This document shows positions 24,626 through 33,554 of a DNA stretch of 64,000 nt, piece by piece. The notes beneath the pieces are model-generated. The model was given only the letters and a program-made list of their open reading frames with translations, did no database searches and had not been told where the DNA came from. How positions within the stretch are numbered: the first letter of the stretch is position 1; the number at the start of each line of letters is the position of its first letter. This DNA is from Promicromonospora soli (GTDB lineage Bacteria > Actinomycetota > Actinomycetes > Actinomycetales > Cellulomonadaceae). The position numbers and the translations under genes are program-made. Location of the stretch: NCBI RefSeq assembly GCF_014653785.1, contig NZ_BNAS01000004.1, forward strand, positions 441,046-505,045, read 5' to 3'.

Positions 24626-26854
24626 TCAGGCCGGGGGTGTGGTCCGGACGTGGAGCAGCACCGACCGCTCCGGGAACTGGTTGGGCACCTGCACGCCGAC
24701 GACGCCGAGGGCGCGGCCGGACAGCCGCGCGCCGTCCTTCCACCAGGCCGGCGACTCGACGCCGTCGTCCTGCCGGGGCGAGATGTCGTCACCGGGCGCG
24801 AGCGGGCGCACCTCGTAGGTCCGCGCCGGGTCGAGGCCCGGCAGGCGGACGCGCCCGGGCGGCGCGGAGACTCCGGTCGTGAGCTGCACGACGGCGAAGA
24901 TGGCCTCGTCGCGGTTCTCCGCGACGACGCCGTGCACGCGCAGGGCGGGGTCGGGATGATCGGCGCGCACCACGCGACCGCGGTGCAGCAGGTCGCGGTG
25001 CTCCCGGTAGGCGCTCACCCAGGCGGCGAGGCCCGTCAGGTCGTCCTCGTCGGCACGGGTCAGGTCCCACTCCACGCCCAGGTGCCCGAAGAACGCCGTC
25101 GCGCCGCGGAAGCTCAGGTCGTGGCTGCGGCCCGTGGTGTGGGCCTGCGGCGAGCCGATGTGCGAGCCCATCATCTCGGGCGGGACGATCATTCCGGTGC
25201 CCGCCTCGATCGTCTGGCGCTCCAGGGCGTCTATGCAGTCCGAGGCCCAGATCCGGTCGGTGCGCTCGAGGATTCCCAGGTCGGCCCGTCCGCCGCCGCC
25301 GGAGCAGCTCTCGAACTCCACGTCCGGGTGGGCGGCCCGCAGCGCGTCGATGAGCCGGTAGGCGGCGTGCGTCTGGCCGTGCACGCCTGCCCTGCCCGTG
25401 GGCTGGTGCCCGGCGTCGATGAGGTCCCGGTTGTGGTCCCACTTGACGAAGGCGATCGGGTACTCGGTGAGGATCGCGTCCATGCGCCCGAACACGTGGT
25501 CCCAGGCGCCCCGGTTCGCGAGGTCCAGCACCTGCTGGTTGCGCGACGCCGGAGGCATGCGCGTGCCGGTACGCAGGATCCACTCCGGGTGCTCGCGCGC
25601 GAGGTCGGAGTCCGGGTTGACCATCTCCGGCTCGAACCACAGCCCGAACTCCATGCCGAGACCGGTGACATGGTCGGCCAGCGGGTGCAGGCCGCCGGGC
25701 CAGACGTCCTCGTCGACGTACCAGTCGCCCAGCCCCGTGGAGTCGTCGCGCCGCCCGCGGAACCACCCGTCGTCGAGCACGTACCGCTCGATCCCGACGG
25801 CGGCCGCCGCGTCGGCGAGCGCCGACAGCCGCGGCAGGTCGTGGTCGAAGTAGACGGCCTCCCAGACGTTGATCAGCGTCTTGCGGGGGCTGACCGGGTG
25901 CTGCGGCCGGGAGCGCAGGTACGAGTGGAACCGGTGGGAGAGCTCGTCGAGCCCGTCGCCGTAGGACGCGTACAGCCACGGCGAGGTGTACGACTCCCCG
26001 GGCGCGAGGCGCACCTCGCCGGACAGCAGCAGCTCGCCCCCGCCGAGCACGCGGGCGCCGCTGGGCATCTCCTGCTCGGCGTACGTGCGGGTGTTGCCCG
26101 ACCAGGCGACGTGGACGCCCCAGACCTCGCCGCCGCCGTGCCCGAAGCCGGGCCGGCCCGCGGTGAGCAGCAGGGTCCCGTCGTGGCTGCGGGCGCGGCG
26201 TGATTCACGAAGGTGGGTGCCCGCGGTGAACGCGTGCCGCTGCGCGGAGCGCTCGCGCAGGTGGCGGCCGGTCCAGTCGAGGATCTCCTCGGCCTCGGGC
26301 GGCACGGGCAGAGCGGTGTCGAGGCCGGCCATGGTGAACACGTCGTTGGCCGCGTTGGTCACGGTGGAGCGGGTGCGCACCAGCCCTGACGGGTACTGCT
26401 CGACGACGAGGGTGAGCAGGAGTGCGGCGTCGGGATCGTCGGCCGTCACCACGAGGCGGTCGGCGACGGGTGTGCCGTCGTCGCGGACGAGGGGTCCGGT
26501 GGTCGTGACGCCGGTGACCCGGAACGCCGTCGACCACGCCGTGCCGTCCCGGGAACCGGTGACGCCCGGGGTCGCGAGCCAGCCCGCCGACTGCTCCGGC
26601 AGCAGCGAGAGCACGTAGGGGGCGTCGGGGACGCCCGACACCACCGGGACCACCGAGGCGAGCACGAGATGCGCGACCTCATCGGGCCCGATGTCGCCGA
26701 GGTCCGCGCCCCAGTGCAGCACGCGGGGCAGGTGCGGGCCGGACGTGTCGAGCAGCAGGCTCACGCCCCCGGCACGCAGGTGGGCGAACGACGGCCTCGC
26801 CCCGTCGGGAGCGTCAGCAGCGTCGTCGCGCTGGTTCTGGAGAGAGACAGACAT
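24626..26854 (-). CDS. GH36 alpha-galactosidase
   Basis: A 742-residue cytoplasmic alpha-galactosidase of family GH36: N-terminal beta-supersandwich (about 1-320), TIM barrel, C-terminal beta domain. The nucleophile is Asp473 in FVKWDHNRDL and the acid/base is Asp539 in WASDCIDALERQ. The barrel also has YVLDDGWFRGRRDD and FESCSGGGGRAD, the sugar-binding loops of the family. It is first in the locus B operon, so imported melibiose- or raffinose-type alpha-galactosides are probably hydrolysed inside the cell. It is divergent from the ROK regulator; an AT-rich promoter/operator region lies between. Confidence 0.93.
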   Translation of the reverse strand: MSVSLQNQRDDAADAPDGARPSFAHLRAGGVSLLLDTSGPHLPRVLHWGADLGDIGPDEVAHLVLASVVPVVSGVPDAPYVLSLLPEQSAGWLATPGVTGSRDGTAWSTAFRVTGVTTTGPLVRDDGTPVADRLVVTADDPDAALLLTLVVEQYPSGLVRTRSTVTNAANDVFTMAGLDTALPVPPEAEEILDWTGRHLRERSAQRHAFTAGTHLRESRRARSHDGTLLLTAGRPGFGHGGGEVWGVHVAWSGNTRTYAEQEMPSGARVLGGGELLLSGEVRLAPGESYTSPWLYASYGDGLDELSHRFHSYLRSRPQHPVSPRKTLINVWEAVYFDHDLPRLSALADAAAAVGIERYVLDDGWFRGRRDDSTGLGDWYVDEDVWPGGLHPLADHVTGLGMEFGLWFEPEMVNPDSDLAREHPEWILRTGTRMPPASRNQQVLDLANRGAWDHVFGRMDAILTEYPIAFVKWDHNRDLIDAGHQPTGRAGVHGQTHAAYRLIDALRAAHPDVEFESCSGGGGRADLGILERTDRIWASDCIDALERQTIEAGTGMIVPPEMMGSHIGSPQAHTTGRSHDLSFRGATAFFGHLGVEWDLTRADEDDLTGLAAWVSAYREHRDLLHRGRVVRADHPDPALRVHGVVAENRDEAIFAVVQLTTGVSAPPGRVRLPGLDPARTYEVRPLAPGDDISPRQDDGVESPAWWKDGARLSGRALGVVGVQVPNQFPERSVLLHVRTTPPA

Positions 26855-26888
26855 CGGGGTCCTTGTGGTCGAGTGACGTCGGCGTCGA

Positions 26889-26923
26889 AGTAAGTTTTAC
26901 TACGAAAGATATTAGAGGGTCAA
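26889..26923. promoter_or_regulatory. AT-rich promoter and candidate ROK operator (locus B)
   Basis: AGTAA-GTT-TTACT (26889-26901) is a perfect inverted repeat in the only AT-rich patch of the region. On the minus strand TTGACC (26923-26918) could be the -35 box of the alpha-galactosidase operon, with the -10 box falling at or inside the palindrome. Control by the divergent ROK protein is inferred from position. Confidence 0.55.
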
Positions 26924-27055
26924 GAGAGGCAAGTAGCCGGATTTCTCCATCCCTTACGTTTCGCCATGCAAGGAACGCGGCGGTAGGGTGGCGACGCGGC
27001 ACAATGACGAAGACGCCGACGATCGGCGGGCGACCGATACGGACTCGGAGGAACG

Positions 27056-28207
27056 ATGGTGACCACCGGCACGGTGCGGCCCTGGGTGCCGCTCGCGGGC
27101 CAGTCCCACCGGCTCGCCCTCGAGGTGCTGCTGCACGGACCCCTGTCTCGCGCCGAGCTCGCGCGTCGCACGGACCTCAGCGCGGGCAGCCTCACGCGCC
27201 TGACCAAACCGCTGGTGGAGGCGGGGCTCCTCGTCGAGGCCGGCCCGGGCGCCGGCGACCTGCGTCCCGGTCGCCCGTCCCAGCCGCTCGACATCGTTCC
27301 CGACGCCCACCACTTCGTGGGCGTCAAGGTCACCGGGGACACCGTGCACGGAGTCGTCACCACGCTGCGGGCCGACGTCGTGGGCTCCGGCAGGCGGCCG
27401 CTCGACGCCCGCACCCCGCACGAGGTCGCGGACGTCGTCGCGGACCTCGTGAACGAGCTGGCCGACCAGGTCCCGAACGTGACCGCCGTGGGCGTCTCGC
27501 TCGGCGGGCACGTCCTGCCCGACGGCACGGTGCAGCGCGCGCCATTCCTGGGCTGGACCGACGTCCCGCTGACCCGCCTCCTCCAGGAGCGGACCCAGCG
27601 CCCGGTCGTCGCGGCCAACGACGTCATCGCGCTGACCGAGGCCACGCACTGGTTCGGCGAGGGCCGGGGGCACGCCCAGTTCGCGCTGGTCACCGTCGGC
27701 GCCGGCGTGGGGCTCGGCGTCGTCGCGCACGACCGGTTGCTCAACGGACCGAACGCGGGCCTCGGCCTCCTGGGGCACCACTCGCTCGACCCGCTGGGAC
27801 CGCTGTGTCCGGTAGGGCACCGCGGATGCGCGACCGCGATGCTGACGACGGGTTCGATCCGGCGCCAGGTCGCCGCAGTGCGCGGCGACCTGCCCACGTA
27901 CGACGAGGTGCTCGATCTCGCCGAGTCAGGCGACGAGCTGGCACGGCGGGTGGTGGACGACGCCGGCCGCGCGCTCGGCAGGCTCGTCGCCGTCGTCACC
28001 AACGTCGCGCTGCCCGAGGTGGTGGTGCTCGGCGGCGAGGGTGCCCGCCTGGCGGTCGTCGCACGCACCGCGCTCGACGGCGGGCTGGCGGGCGACCTGG
28101 ACCCGCTCGCCGAGCCGCCGGCGCTGGCCGTCCAGGCCGCGGGATTCGATGCCTGGGCGCGAGGGGCCGCCGTCATCGCGATCCAGACCTACGTGCTGGG
28201 GCGCTGA
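27056..28207 (+). CDS. ROK-family transcriptional regulator
   Basis: A 383-residue ROK repressor: an N-terminal winged helix (HRLALEVLLHGPLSRAELARRTDLSAGSLTRLTKPLVEAGLL) and a sugar-kinase-like domain. The ROK zinc motif is partly kept (GHHSLDPLGPLCPVGHRGC), and the FALVTVGAGVGLGVV loop is present. It likely represses the divergent alpha-galactosidase operon until a sugar or phosphosugar binds. ATG 27056 follows GGAGGA closely (27047-27052); GTG 27059 is an alternative with better spacing. Confidence 0.9.
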   Translation: MVTTGTVRPWVPLAGQSHRLALEVLLHGPLSRAELARRTDLSAGSLTRLTKPLVEAGLLVEAGPGAGDLRPGRPSQPLDIVPDAHHFVGVKVTGDTVHGVVTTLRADVVGSGRRPLDARTPHEVADVVADLVNELADQVPNVTAVGVSLGGHVLPDGTVQRAPFLGWTDVPLTRLLQERTQRPVVAANDVIALTEATHWFGEGRGHAQFALVTVGAGVGLGVVAHDRLLNGPNAGLGLLGHHSLDPLGPLCPVGHRGCATAMLTTGSIRRQVAAVRGDLPTYDEVLDLAESGDELARRVVDDAGRALGRLVAVVTNVALPEVVVLGGEGARLAVVARTALDGGLAGDLDPLAEPPALAVQAAGFDAWARGAAVIAIQTYVLGR

Positions 28208-28272
28208 CCGCCTGCCTGCCGGCACCCGCTCCGCAACGAGATGCTGCTCTATTCCACCCTTATGCTCTAAGC

Positions 28273-29928
28273 ATGGCGCGCGACCCGGACCAGGACTCTC
28301 CAATCGTCTTTGACCTGGTCGACGATGACGCGGCCGATCCTGGCGCCCCGCACACCCAGCCGCACATCGGCGGCGCGGACGGCGTCGACGGCGCCGACGG
28401 CGCCACTTCCGGGTCCGGCGAGCCGCCCGCGCCGGCCGCGCAGGGCGGCAGATGGCGAGCAGCCGCGCCCGTCGCGGCGGTCCTCGCGATCGTGCTCGGG
28501 ACGGGGATCGCTTCCGACGGCGCGCGGGACAGCGCACGCATCGAGCGGATGCGCGACGCGCACGGCGGCGTCGCGGACCTGTCTGTACCGCTCGAGGAGA
28601 CGTGGGCGTGGGAAGGCGCCGTCGGCGCGGGTCAAGAGTGGTTCTTTGCGGCGGACGAGGTAGCGGTTCTCGACGATGTGCTGGTGTTCGAGTCCGACGG
28701 TGAGCTGGTCGCGCTGGAGCCCGCGACAGGCGAGGAAGCTTGGGCCGTCCCGCTCGGCGATGACCCGGACTGCGGACCGCTGGGCGTCTCGGCCTACGGC
28801 GGCGCACCGATGACCTCGCTGTCGGTAGTGGTGTGCGTGCAAGGCAGCGGCGTCGACCGCGAGGCCATCGCGGTCACACCGGACGGCACCGTCTCCGCCC
28901 CGCGTGCGCTCGACCCAGCGGACACGCGCCGCTACGGCGGGCCCAGGCCGGGGCCGGACGGGACGGTGCTGCGCGCCACCCGGGTCGGGCCCAAGTCGGC
29001 AGTGAACCTCGGGAACGCCCGGTGCGACGACAGCGGCACGTGCGGCGGGACGGTCGTGGGCGGCCGCGACGTCGAGCTCCGTGCGGAGGACGCCGTCACC
29101 GGCGAGGAGCGCTGGAACGTCACCGTCCCCTTCCGGCCGGCGGAGGCGGGACAGTGCTGGGGGATGTCGTGGGAGGACCCTAGCGACGTCATGGACTTCG
29201 GCGGCCAGGTCGCCCCCGACGCCTTCGGCGGACGGATCGCGGCCGACCTCGTGCACCTGGACGGTTGCGGCATCGACGCCGCGGTCACCCCGGACGGGGT
29301 GGTGCTCGGCACCGAGTTCGACCCGGGCATGGGCGACATAACGGCTCTCGAGGCGGGCGGGTACGCCGGGCTCGACTACGGCGGCGCGGCCCGCACGGTT
29401 CTCTACTCCGGCGACGGCGAAGTCGTCGGCGAGTATCCCGGATTCGTGCTGGGCCCCTGGGTCGCGGACGGTTCGGGCCCGGCCACGCTGCTCGGGACGG
29501 ACGAGATGGGGCAGCGACTGCATGCCTACGAGGCGGACGGGACGCCGCGGTGGGACGTCAGGGCGCTGGGTTCCGACCACCCGTTCCTCGCTCAGGTGGG
29601 CCAGACGGCGGTGGTCATCGACGGAGGCGCGGACGTGCGCGGGATTGACGTAGCCACGGGCGCCGAGCGGTGGCGTGGAGCCGGCGAGCTCGGCGACGGC
29701 GTGCTCCAGGTCTTCACCGACGGCCAGGCCGTGCTGCTGCTCCTGACCCAGGGCGACTCCGGCGCCGTGCGCGTGGTGTCGCTCGACGCCGCCTCGGGCG
29801 AGGTGCTCTGGACGTCGAGCGAGGCGACCACGTCCGACGCCAACGGTAGGGAGTTCCCCGCGGCGCTGGTCGCGGTCGACGGCCACCTGCTGGAGGTGGA
29901 CGCGGACGGTGTCCGCGGCCTCGGCTGA
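28273..29928 (+). CDS. Membrane-anchored PQQ-like beta-propeller protein
   Basis: A 551-residue protein: an acidic cytoplasmic tail (1-60), one membrane segment (about 62-80, APVAAVLAIVLGTGIA), then an extracellular domain with PQQ-like blade motifs (LVALEPATGEEAWAVPLG, VELRAEDAVTGEERWNV, VRGIDVATGAERWRG, VVSLDAASGEVLWTSS). It is likely a scaffold or sensor at the outer face of the membrane. TATGCT (28261-28266) lies 6 nt before the ATG, so the transcript may be leaderless. No catalytic residues are recognised and its function is unknown. Confidence 0.8.
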   Translation: MARDPDQDSPIVFDLVDDDAADPGAPHTQPHIGGADGVDGADGATSGSGEPPAPAAQGGRWRAAAPVAAVLAIVLGTGIASDGARDSARIERMRDAHGGVADLSVPLEETWAWEGAVGAGQEWFFAADEVAVLDDVLVFESDGELVALEPATGEEAWAVPLGDDPDCGPLGVSAYGGAPMTSLSVVVCVQGSGVDREAIAVTPDGTVSAPRALDPADTRRYGGPRPGPDGTVLRATRVGPKSAVNLGNARCDDSGTCGGTVVGGRDVELRAEDAVTGEERWNVTVPFRPAEAGQCWGMSWEDPSDVMDFGGQVAPDAFGGRIAADLVHLDGCGIDAAVTPDGVVLGTEFDPGMGDITALEAGGYAGLDYGGAARTVLYSGDGEVVGEYPGFVLGPWVADGSGPATLLGTDEMGQRLHAYEADGTPRWDVRALGSDHPFLAQVGQTAVVIDGGADVRGIDVATGAERWRGAGELGDGVLQVFTDGQAVLLLLTQGDSGAVRVVSLDAASGEVLWTSSEATTSDANGREFPAALVAVDGHLLEVDADGVRGLG

Positions 29929-30006
29929 GCCGACGCGTCCTTTGGCCATCCGTCCACGTCGATCCGTGATGTGCTCCGCCGCCTCTCGGTGCGCCAGAAT
30001 GTCGCG

Positions 30007-30537
30007 ATGAGACTCGGGCTGGGCAGGCGCGGCGCGTGGTGGGTGTGGTCCGCCGGGTTCGTCGCCTTCGGCGCGCTCGAGGCCCTGGTCCTCCACCTGT
30101 TGGGTGGCGCGCTCCTGCCCCGCCCCGCCGCCCTGACGCTCGATGTGGTGGTCGACGTGCTCACGCTCGCGGTGCTCTTCGCGTTCGTCTCCCCGCTCTG
30201 GTCGGCCCACACGGTGACCGACGACGGCACGGCCCGTCTCCGGTTCGGCATGCTCGGCTCGATAGTGGTCCGCCCGGGCGATATCGCCCGGGCGCGGCCG
30301 TTCACGCCGACGGCGGCCCGGCCGGCGGAGGTCGGGGTCGGTTTCGACGACGAGACCTGCCGACTGACGCTGGTCAGGTCGCCGGAATCGCCGTTGGTGT
30401 TCGCCTCCTTCACCCGGCCGGTCCCGGCCCGGATCCAGCTCTTCCGCCGGGTGCTGGCTGCCGAATGCCTGGTCAGCACCGACGACGCGCGGCGGCTGGT
30501 CGCGGCCCTCGGCCAGGACGAGCCGTATCACGCATGA
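30007..30537 (+). CDS. Small membrane protein of unknown function
   Basis: A 176-residue protein with two N-terminal membrane helices (about 8-35 and 42-65) and a soluble C-terminal part rich in beta-forming sequence (RLRFGMLGSIVVRPGDIARARPF), like a small PH-type or DUF domain. A CAGAAT hexamer (29995-30000) lies 6 nt before ATG 30007, suggesting a leaderless message. No family is recognised with confidence. Confidence 0.65.
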   Translation: MRLGLGRRGAWWVWSAGFVAFGALEALVLHLLGGALLPRPAALTLDVVVDVLTLAVLFAFVSPLWSAHTVTDDGTARLRFGMLGSIVVRPGDIARARPFTPTAARPAEVGVGFDDETCRLTLVRSPESPLVFASFTRPVPARIQLFRRVLAAECLVSTDDARRLVAALGQDEPYHA

Positions 30538-30544
30538 GCGTCGG

Positions 30545-31561
30545 CTAGGCGCTCGCCCGCACCACCAGCTCGGGCGCGAGCACCACATCACGCGGCGCCC
30601 GGCCCGGCTCGGCGATCTCGTCCAGCAGGAGCTGGGCCGCGGCGGTCCCGATCTCGGCGATGGGCTGGCGCACGGTGGTCAGCGGCACGGCGGCGACCGC
30701 CGCGAACGGGATGTCGTCGTACCCGACCACAGCGATGTCGTCGGGCACGCGCACACCCGCCGACGTCAGCGCGGCGATGATGCCGATCGCGTGCAGGTCG
30801 TTGCCGGCGACGACGCCGTCGGGCCGGCGGGCGGGCGGCAGGTCCGCGATCCAGCGGCCGACGACTGCGCCGTCGGCCAGGTCGAGGTCGGGAGCGCGGA
30901 CGACCTCGAGGGACACGCCGGGCGATTGGCTCACGGCGCCGCGGCAACCGTCGATCCGGCGCTCGACCTGGTGCACTCCCTCGGGTCCGCCGGCGAAGAG
31001 CAGATGCCGCCGTCCGGCGTCGATCAGGTGCGACGCGGCGAGCCGGCCGCCCGCCCTGTGGTCGAGCGACACGGACGACAGCCGGGACTCCGGGTCCTCG
31101 TGGTCCACGAGGACGATCGGCGTGCCGCGGTCACGGCGGCGGCGCAGCGGCTCGAGGTCGTCGTCGGACGGCGCGACGACCACACCGTCGAACCGGAGCT
31201 GCTCGAACAGGTCGAGGAAGCGCTTCTGCTGGACCGCCGACTCGTGCGAGCTGCCCACCACCACCGCGAGCCCGCTCTCCGCGGCGAGCATCTCGACCGC
31301 CCTGGCGATGCCCGCGAAGTACGGGTTGGACGCGTTGACGAAGGACGCGCCCACGATCCCGCTCGGCCGGCCGCGGAGCTGCCGCGCGGGCAGGCTCGGT
31401 ACGAACCCGAGGGAGGCGATGGCAGCCCCTATGCGGTCCTTCATGGTCACCGACAACCGTTCGGGCCAGTTGAGGTAGTTGGAGACCGACGCCACCGACA
31501 CCTGTGCATGGCGCGCGACGTCGTAGATCGTGACTGGTGCCTCGTCGCCGCGCGTGTTCAC
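30545..31561 (-). CDS. LacI-family regulator (locus C, downstream)
   Basis: A 338-residue LacI/GalR protein: helix-turn-helix TIYDVARHAQVSVASVSNYLNWPERLS, hinge LGFVPSLPARQLRG, sensor domain ending near GYDDIPFAAVAAVPLTTVRQP. The start is GTG 31561, preceded by AAGGA. It lies 47 bp after the locus C MalG gene on the same strand and may be read with it. A 12-bp palindrome CCTTCCGGAAGG (31571-31582) in the gap covers the ribosome-binding site. Its target is unclear, because locus C already has a divergent LacI gene with matching operators. Confidence 0.88.
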   Translation of the reverse strand: MNTRGDEAPVTIYDVARHAQVSVASVSNYLNWPERLSVTMKDRIGAAIASLGFVPSLPARQLRGRPSGIVGASFVNASNPYFAGIARAVEMLAAESGLAVVVGSSHESAVQQKRFLDLFEQLRFDGVVVAPSDDDLEPLRRRRDRGTPIVLVDHEDPESRLSSVSLDHRAGGRLAASHLIDAGRRHLLFAGGPEGVHQVERRIDGCRGAVSQSPGVSLEVVRAPDLDLADGAVVGRWIADLPPARRPDGVVAGNDLHAIGIIAALTSAGVRVPDDIAVVGYDDIPFAAVAAVPLTTVRQPIAEIGTAAAQLLLDEIAEPGRAPRDVVLAPELVVRASA

Positions 31562-31608
31562 GTGTCGTCCTTCCGGAAGGTTAGAGCGTCACGGTAACGC
31601 GCCGGGCG

Positions 31609-32529
31609 CTACTCCTTGACACCGCCCGTTGCGAGACCCGTCTGCCAGTACCTCTGGAGGAAGAGGAACGCGATGACGAGCGGCACCACGCTGATCATGG
31701 ATCCGGTGATGACGGTGGAGAAGAGCGCCTGCGCTCCCCCGCCCGCCGCGGCCGCACCCTGCTGCTGTGCCAGCCCGACCGTCAGCGGGTACAGCGACGA
31801 GCTGTTGAGCATGATCAGCGGCAGGAAGTAGTTGTTCCAGGTGGCCACCAGGGCGAACAGGAACACGGTCACGATGCCCGGCCCGAGCAGCCGCAGGCCG
31901 ACCTGCCAGAAGATCCGCAGCTCGCCGGCGCCGTCGACCCGAGCGGCCTCGATGATCGAGTCCGGGACCGCGTCCGCCGCATAGACGCGCATGAGATAGA
32001 CGCCGAACGGGCTGATCAGGGACGGCAGGATGATGGCCCACGCCGTGTTGGTCAGGCCGAAGCTGTTGAACATCAGGTACGTCGGCAGCGCGAGCGCCGT
32101 CAGCGGGATCATGATGGCGCCGAGCGTGATGCTGAAGAGCAGCTTGTCGCCCGGGAACTGGTACTTCGCGAACGCGTAGCCCGCGGCCGTGGCCAGGAGG
32201 GACGCGCCGACGGCGCTGACCCCGGCGTACAGGGCCGTGTTGACCACCCAGCGCACGAAGATGCCGTCGCGGAACGAGAAGACGGACGCGAGGTTCTCCC
32301 CGAGAGCGAACCGGTCGCCGAACCAGAGCCCGAAGCTCGAGAACAGGTCGGCGTTGTCCTTCGTGCTGGCGATCAGCAGCCAGAACAGCGGCAGGACGAA
32401 GTACAGGGCGAGGAGCCAGAGCACCACCGTCAGCATGGTGCTGCGCCGCTTCGCGCGGCTGCCCCTCGGCTTGGCCGACGTCACGGGTGAACCGGCGACG
32501 GTCGGTGCGGTCACGGTTGTCCCGGTCAT
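31609..32529 (-). CDS. CUT1 ABC transporter permease, MalG type (locus C)
   Basis: A 306-residue permease with about six helices and the EAA-like loop SIIEAARVDGAGELRIFWQVGLRLLGP. The start overlaps the upstream permease stop within ATGATGA, leaving ATG 32532 or 32529 equally possible. It is last in the four-gene locus C operon (GH42, binding protein, MalF, MalG). Confidence 0.92.
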   Translation of the reverse strand: MTGTTVTAPTVAGSPVTSAKPRGSRAKRRSTMLTVVLWLLALYFVLPLFWLLIASTKDNADLFSSFGLWFGDRFALGENLASVFSFRDGIFVRWVVNTALYAGVSAVGASLLATAAGYAFAKYQFPGDKLLFSITLGAIMIPLTALALPTYLMFNSFGLTNTAWAIILPSLISPFGVYLMRVYAADAVPDSIIEAARVDGAGELRIFWQVGLRLLGPGIVTVFLFALVATWNNYFLPLIMLNSSSLYPLTVGLAQQQGAAAAGGGAQALFSTVITGSMISVVPLVIAFLFLQRYWQTGLATGGVKE

Positions 32530-33479
32530 CATGATCCCTTTCGCTGGGCGCTCTGGCCCCGGAGCTGTACGACGTACGACACCACGGCGATGACGAGCCC
32601 CAGCAGGAAGGCGATCGCCGCGGCGTAGTTCACGTCCTGGTTCACGAACGCGATGTTGTACGCGTACCAGTTCGGTGTGAAGCCGTTGGAGATCGCGTTG
32701 GGCGCTATCGAGTCCAGCAGGCTCGGTTCGTTGAACAGCTGGAAGGTGCCGATCACCGAGAAGATGACGGTCAGCAGGATCGCCGGCCGGATCGCCGGGA
32801 TCTTGATGCTCCACGCGATGCGCAACTGGCTCGCGCCGTCGATCTCCGCGGCCTCGTAGAGCTCGCCCGGGATCGAGCGCAGGGCCGCGTACATGATGAT
32901 CATGTTGTAGCCGACGAACTCCCACGTGACGATGTTCATCATCGAGAAGAGGATGGTCCGCCCGCTGAGCAGGTCCGGCGCAGTCAGGTCCAGGGCGCCG
33001 AAAGCCTGGGCGATCGGGCCGAAGTCGGGCCCGTACAGGTAGCCCCACATCAGCGTGGCGACGACGCCCGGCACGGCGTACGGCATGAAGTACAGCAGCC
33101 GCAGGGCCTTGGCGCCCCGGGCGCGGCCGCTGTCCAGCGCGAGCGCGAGGAACAGCGCGAGCCCGAGCATGACCGGCACCTGCACGGTGAGGAACACCGC
33201 CATCCGGCCGACGCCGCCGAGAAAGGCAGGGTCGGTCAGGGCGCGGACGTAGTTGTCGAGGCCCGCGAAGACCTGGCCGCCGATGAGCTGGCTCTTGAAG
33301 AGGCTCAGGTAGGCGGCGTAGCCCAGCGGGACGACGAGCATTGCAGTGAAGACGACGAAGAACGGCAGCACGAGCGTGTATGCGGCCCTGTTCCGGTTGC
33401 GGGTGCTCCTGGAAGCGGGGCGCAGGCGCGGCGCGGGATGCGCTCGCGCGGCGGTGACGCGCGGTGAGGTGGTGGTCAT
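32529..33479 (-). CDS. CUT1 ABC transporter permease, MalF type (locus C)
   Basis: A 316-residue permease: a basic N-terminus, six predicted helices and EAA loop ELYEAAEIDGASQLRIAWSIKIP. It is separated from the binding-protein gene by 75 bp containing a perfect 16-bp hairpin. It forms the importer with the products at 31609 and 33555. Confidence 0.92.
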   Translation of the reverse strand: MTTTSPRVTAARAHPAPRLRPASRSTRNRNRAAYTLVLPFFVVFTAMLVVPLGYAAYLSLFKSQLIGGQVFAGLDNYVRALTDPAFLGGVGRMAVFLTVQVPVMLGLALFLALALDSGRARGAKALRLLYFMPYAVPGVVATLMWGYLYGPDFGPIAQAFGALDLTAPDLLSGRTILFSMMNIVTWEFVGYNMIIMYAALRSIPGELYEAAEIDGASQLRIAWSIKIPAIRPAILLTVIFSVIGTFQLFNEPSLLDSIAPNAISNGFTPNWYAYNIAFVNQDVNYAAAIAFLLGLVIAVVSYVVQLRGQSAQRKGS

Positions 33480-33513
33480 GAGTGATCCCTGGTTCTTGGC
33501 GGAGCGGCGGACT

Positions 33514-33549
33514 CGCGTGCGGGCGTCCCGTCGGGGACGCCCGCACGCG
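33514..33549 (-). terminator. Intercistronic hairpin after the binding-protein gene (locus C)
   Basis: A perfect 16-bp stem (33514-33529 with 33534-33549) and a 4-nt loop lie between the binding-protein stop and the MalF start. There is no T-tract. It is comparable to 13099-13126 in locus A and is probably an attenuator or 3'-end stabiliser. Confidence 0.78.
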
Positions 33550-33554
33550 GGCTG

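Noticed and set aside
26863-28272. Long plus-strand frame upstream of the PQQ-like protein
   Set aside because: It is Arg/Ala/Pro-rich noise across the ROK gene in another frame; only the part from ATG 28273 encodes a believable protein.
31571-31582. CCTTCCGGAAGG as a LacI operator
   Set aside because: It has the right central CG, but it contains the ribosome-binding site and its reverse complement, and no second copy was found, so it is not listed as a separate site.
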